Part shown: positions 63,354 through 64,000 of the stretch, piece after piece
How the letters are laid out: every line of letters begins with the position of its first letter
Position numbering within the stretch: position 1 is the first letter of the stretch
Assembly: GCA_003290165.1 (NCBI GenBank)
Contig: QNQO01000453.1
Span: 558,001-622,000 of the forward strand
Origin: Berberis thunbergii
Lineage: Eukaryota > Streptophyta > Magnoliopsida > Ranunculales > Berberidaceae
Direction of reading: 5' to 3'
DNA length: 64,000 nt
The notes under the pieces: model-generated
Seen by the model: only the letters and a program-made list of their open reading frames with translations
Databases searched by the model: none
What the model was told of the DNA's origin: nothing
Translations under genes and position numbers: made by a program

Positions 63354-64000
63354 TTTGTCTCTTACATTACTAACAAAGATATACTTCATTGATCTTAGTT
63401 CTTATCTCCTCAAGGTCTCAATACCACGAATCTCTTCTGGTACAGAAACATTGATTCTATCCAACAACTCCTTTTCTGGACATCTTTCAGATTTCTTGTC
63501 AAGTACCCAATTCTCTATCTGTTCTTGATCTATCCGAAAACGGATTGGTTCAAGATTGTTTGAATTATTGGCGATATGTGTGGTTGTTTAGCTTGAAGAA
63601 GAATACTTTTTAAGGGGAAATCCTGAACTCGATAGGTTACATGGACTCCCTGAGATCATTACATTTCAATGACAATAATTTTTCTGGAGTAATACCTTAG
63701 TCATAAAAAAACTGCACATCATTGCTAGTAATTGATGTTGGAGAAAACATGTTTTTTTGGTGAGATTCCACCATGTATTGGAGCTAACCTAGCACAGTTG
63801 ATGATTTTTCGCTTACACTCAAGTGTATTCGCTATGAATATTCCTTCGCAATTGTGTCAAATCACAAACCTTCAAATCCTAGACCTTGCTCACAATAATT
63901 TGCAAGGAATCATACCAAGATGCTTCATTAATATTACAGAGATGTCTATCATAAAAAGCGATTTTACAATGGTTGATGTTATTAAAAAGATGTCTATCAT
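63354..64000 (+). pseudogene. RLP psi6, C-terminal LRR block (runs off the window)
   Basis: LSLTLLTKIYFIDLSSYLLK, TETLILSNNSFSGHLSDFLS (63451-63510), then LNSIGYMDSLRSLHFNDNN (about 63625) and LQILDLAHNNLQGIIPRCF (about 63868). Corresponds to psi4 37930-38545. Stops at 63528 and several later frame changes make it a pseudogene. Confidence 0.85.

Overview
This is nuclear DNA from a flowering plant, most likely a eudicot. It is AT-rich and full of intron-bearing gene pieces, plant-type LTR, LINE, CACTA, Mutator and hAT elements, and plant gene families (EIX2/Cf-like receptor-like proteins, type II peroxiredoxin E, CURT1B, DUF789, MADS K-box, plant mobile domain). I cannot name the species. I see no rRNA or tRNA gene, no CRISPR array and no convincing intact host gene. 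The only coding units that look intact belong to a CACTA transposon.

The backbone is a decayed cluster of leucine-rich-repeat receptor-like protein (RLP) genes, all on the + strand and all broken: psi1 (1-546, C-terminus), psi2 (promoter and ATG only, 9795-9945), psi3 (11804-35035, torn apart by insertions), psi4 (36431-39205, nearly complete but with stops, frameshifts and a lost start), psi5 (43128-44562, N-terminal half) and psi6 (61255-64000, running off the window). The spacer after psi1 (about 540-9945) and the spacer after psi4 (about 39200-43130) are diverged copies of each other. Each therefore gives the empty site for the other's insertions.

Into this have gone, from left to right: a Pack-MULE (861-2559) carrying peroxiredoxin and coiled-coil gene pieces; a decayed Ty1-copia element (2728-7618); a CACTA-end MITE (9487-9794); a LINE reverse transcriptase relic (9946-11470); a SINE-like piece (about 12693-12803); a 3-kb composite (13387-16383) holding an Athila-like LTR; CACTA element A (16964-22321, minus orientation, non-autonomous, with captured CURT1B and VPS32/SNF7 exons); an approximately 0.32-kb MITE split by CACTA element B; CACTA element B (22665-34886, plus orientation, with an open TNP2 transposase and an exon-intact ULP1-type protease gene whose 3.3-kb first intron holds captured acyl-activating-enzyme and DUF789 pieces); a TRIM-like LTR element (39455-40433); a 5'-truncated LINE (42425-42797); an RTE-type LINE tail (45395-45665); a MULE (48371-55653) with a degenerate transposase/OTU gene and a convergent plant-mobile-domain gene; two MADS K-box exon pieces in opposite orientation (57596, 60677); and a 1.04-kb non-autonomous hAT (62306-63345) with an 8-bp target duplication.

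The most notable structure is the pair of CACTA elements. A and B are the same family, inserted 343 bp apart in opposite orientation inside one dead RLP gene. Their 5' ends face each other and form a giant inverted repeat that includes the start of the transposase gene. Both elements have swallowed different host gene fragments, introns included.
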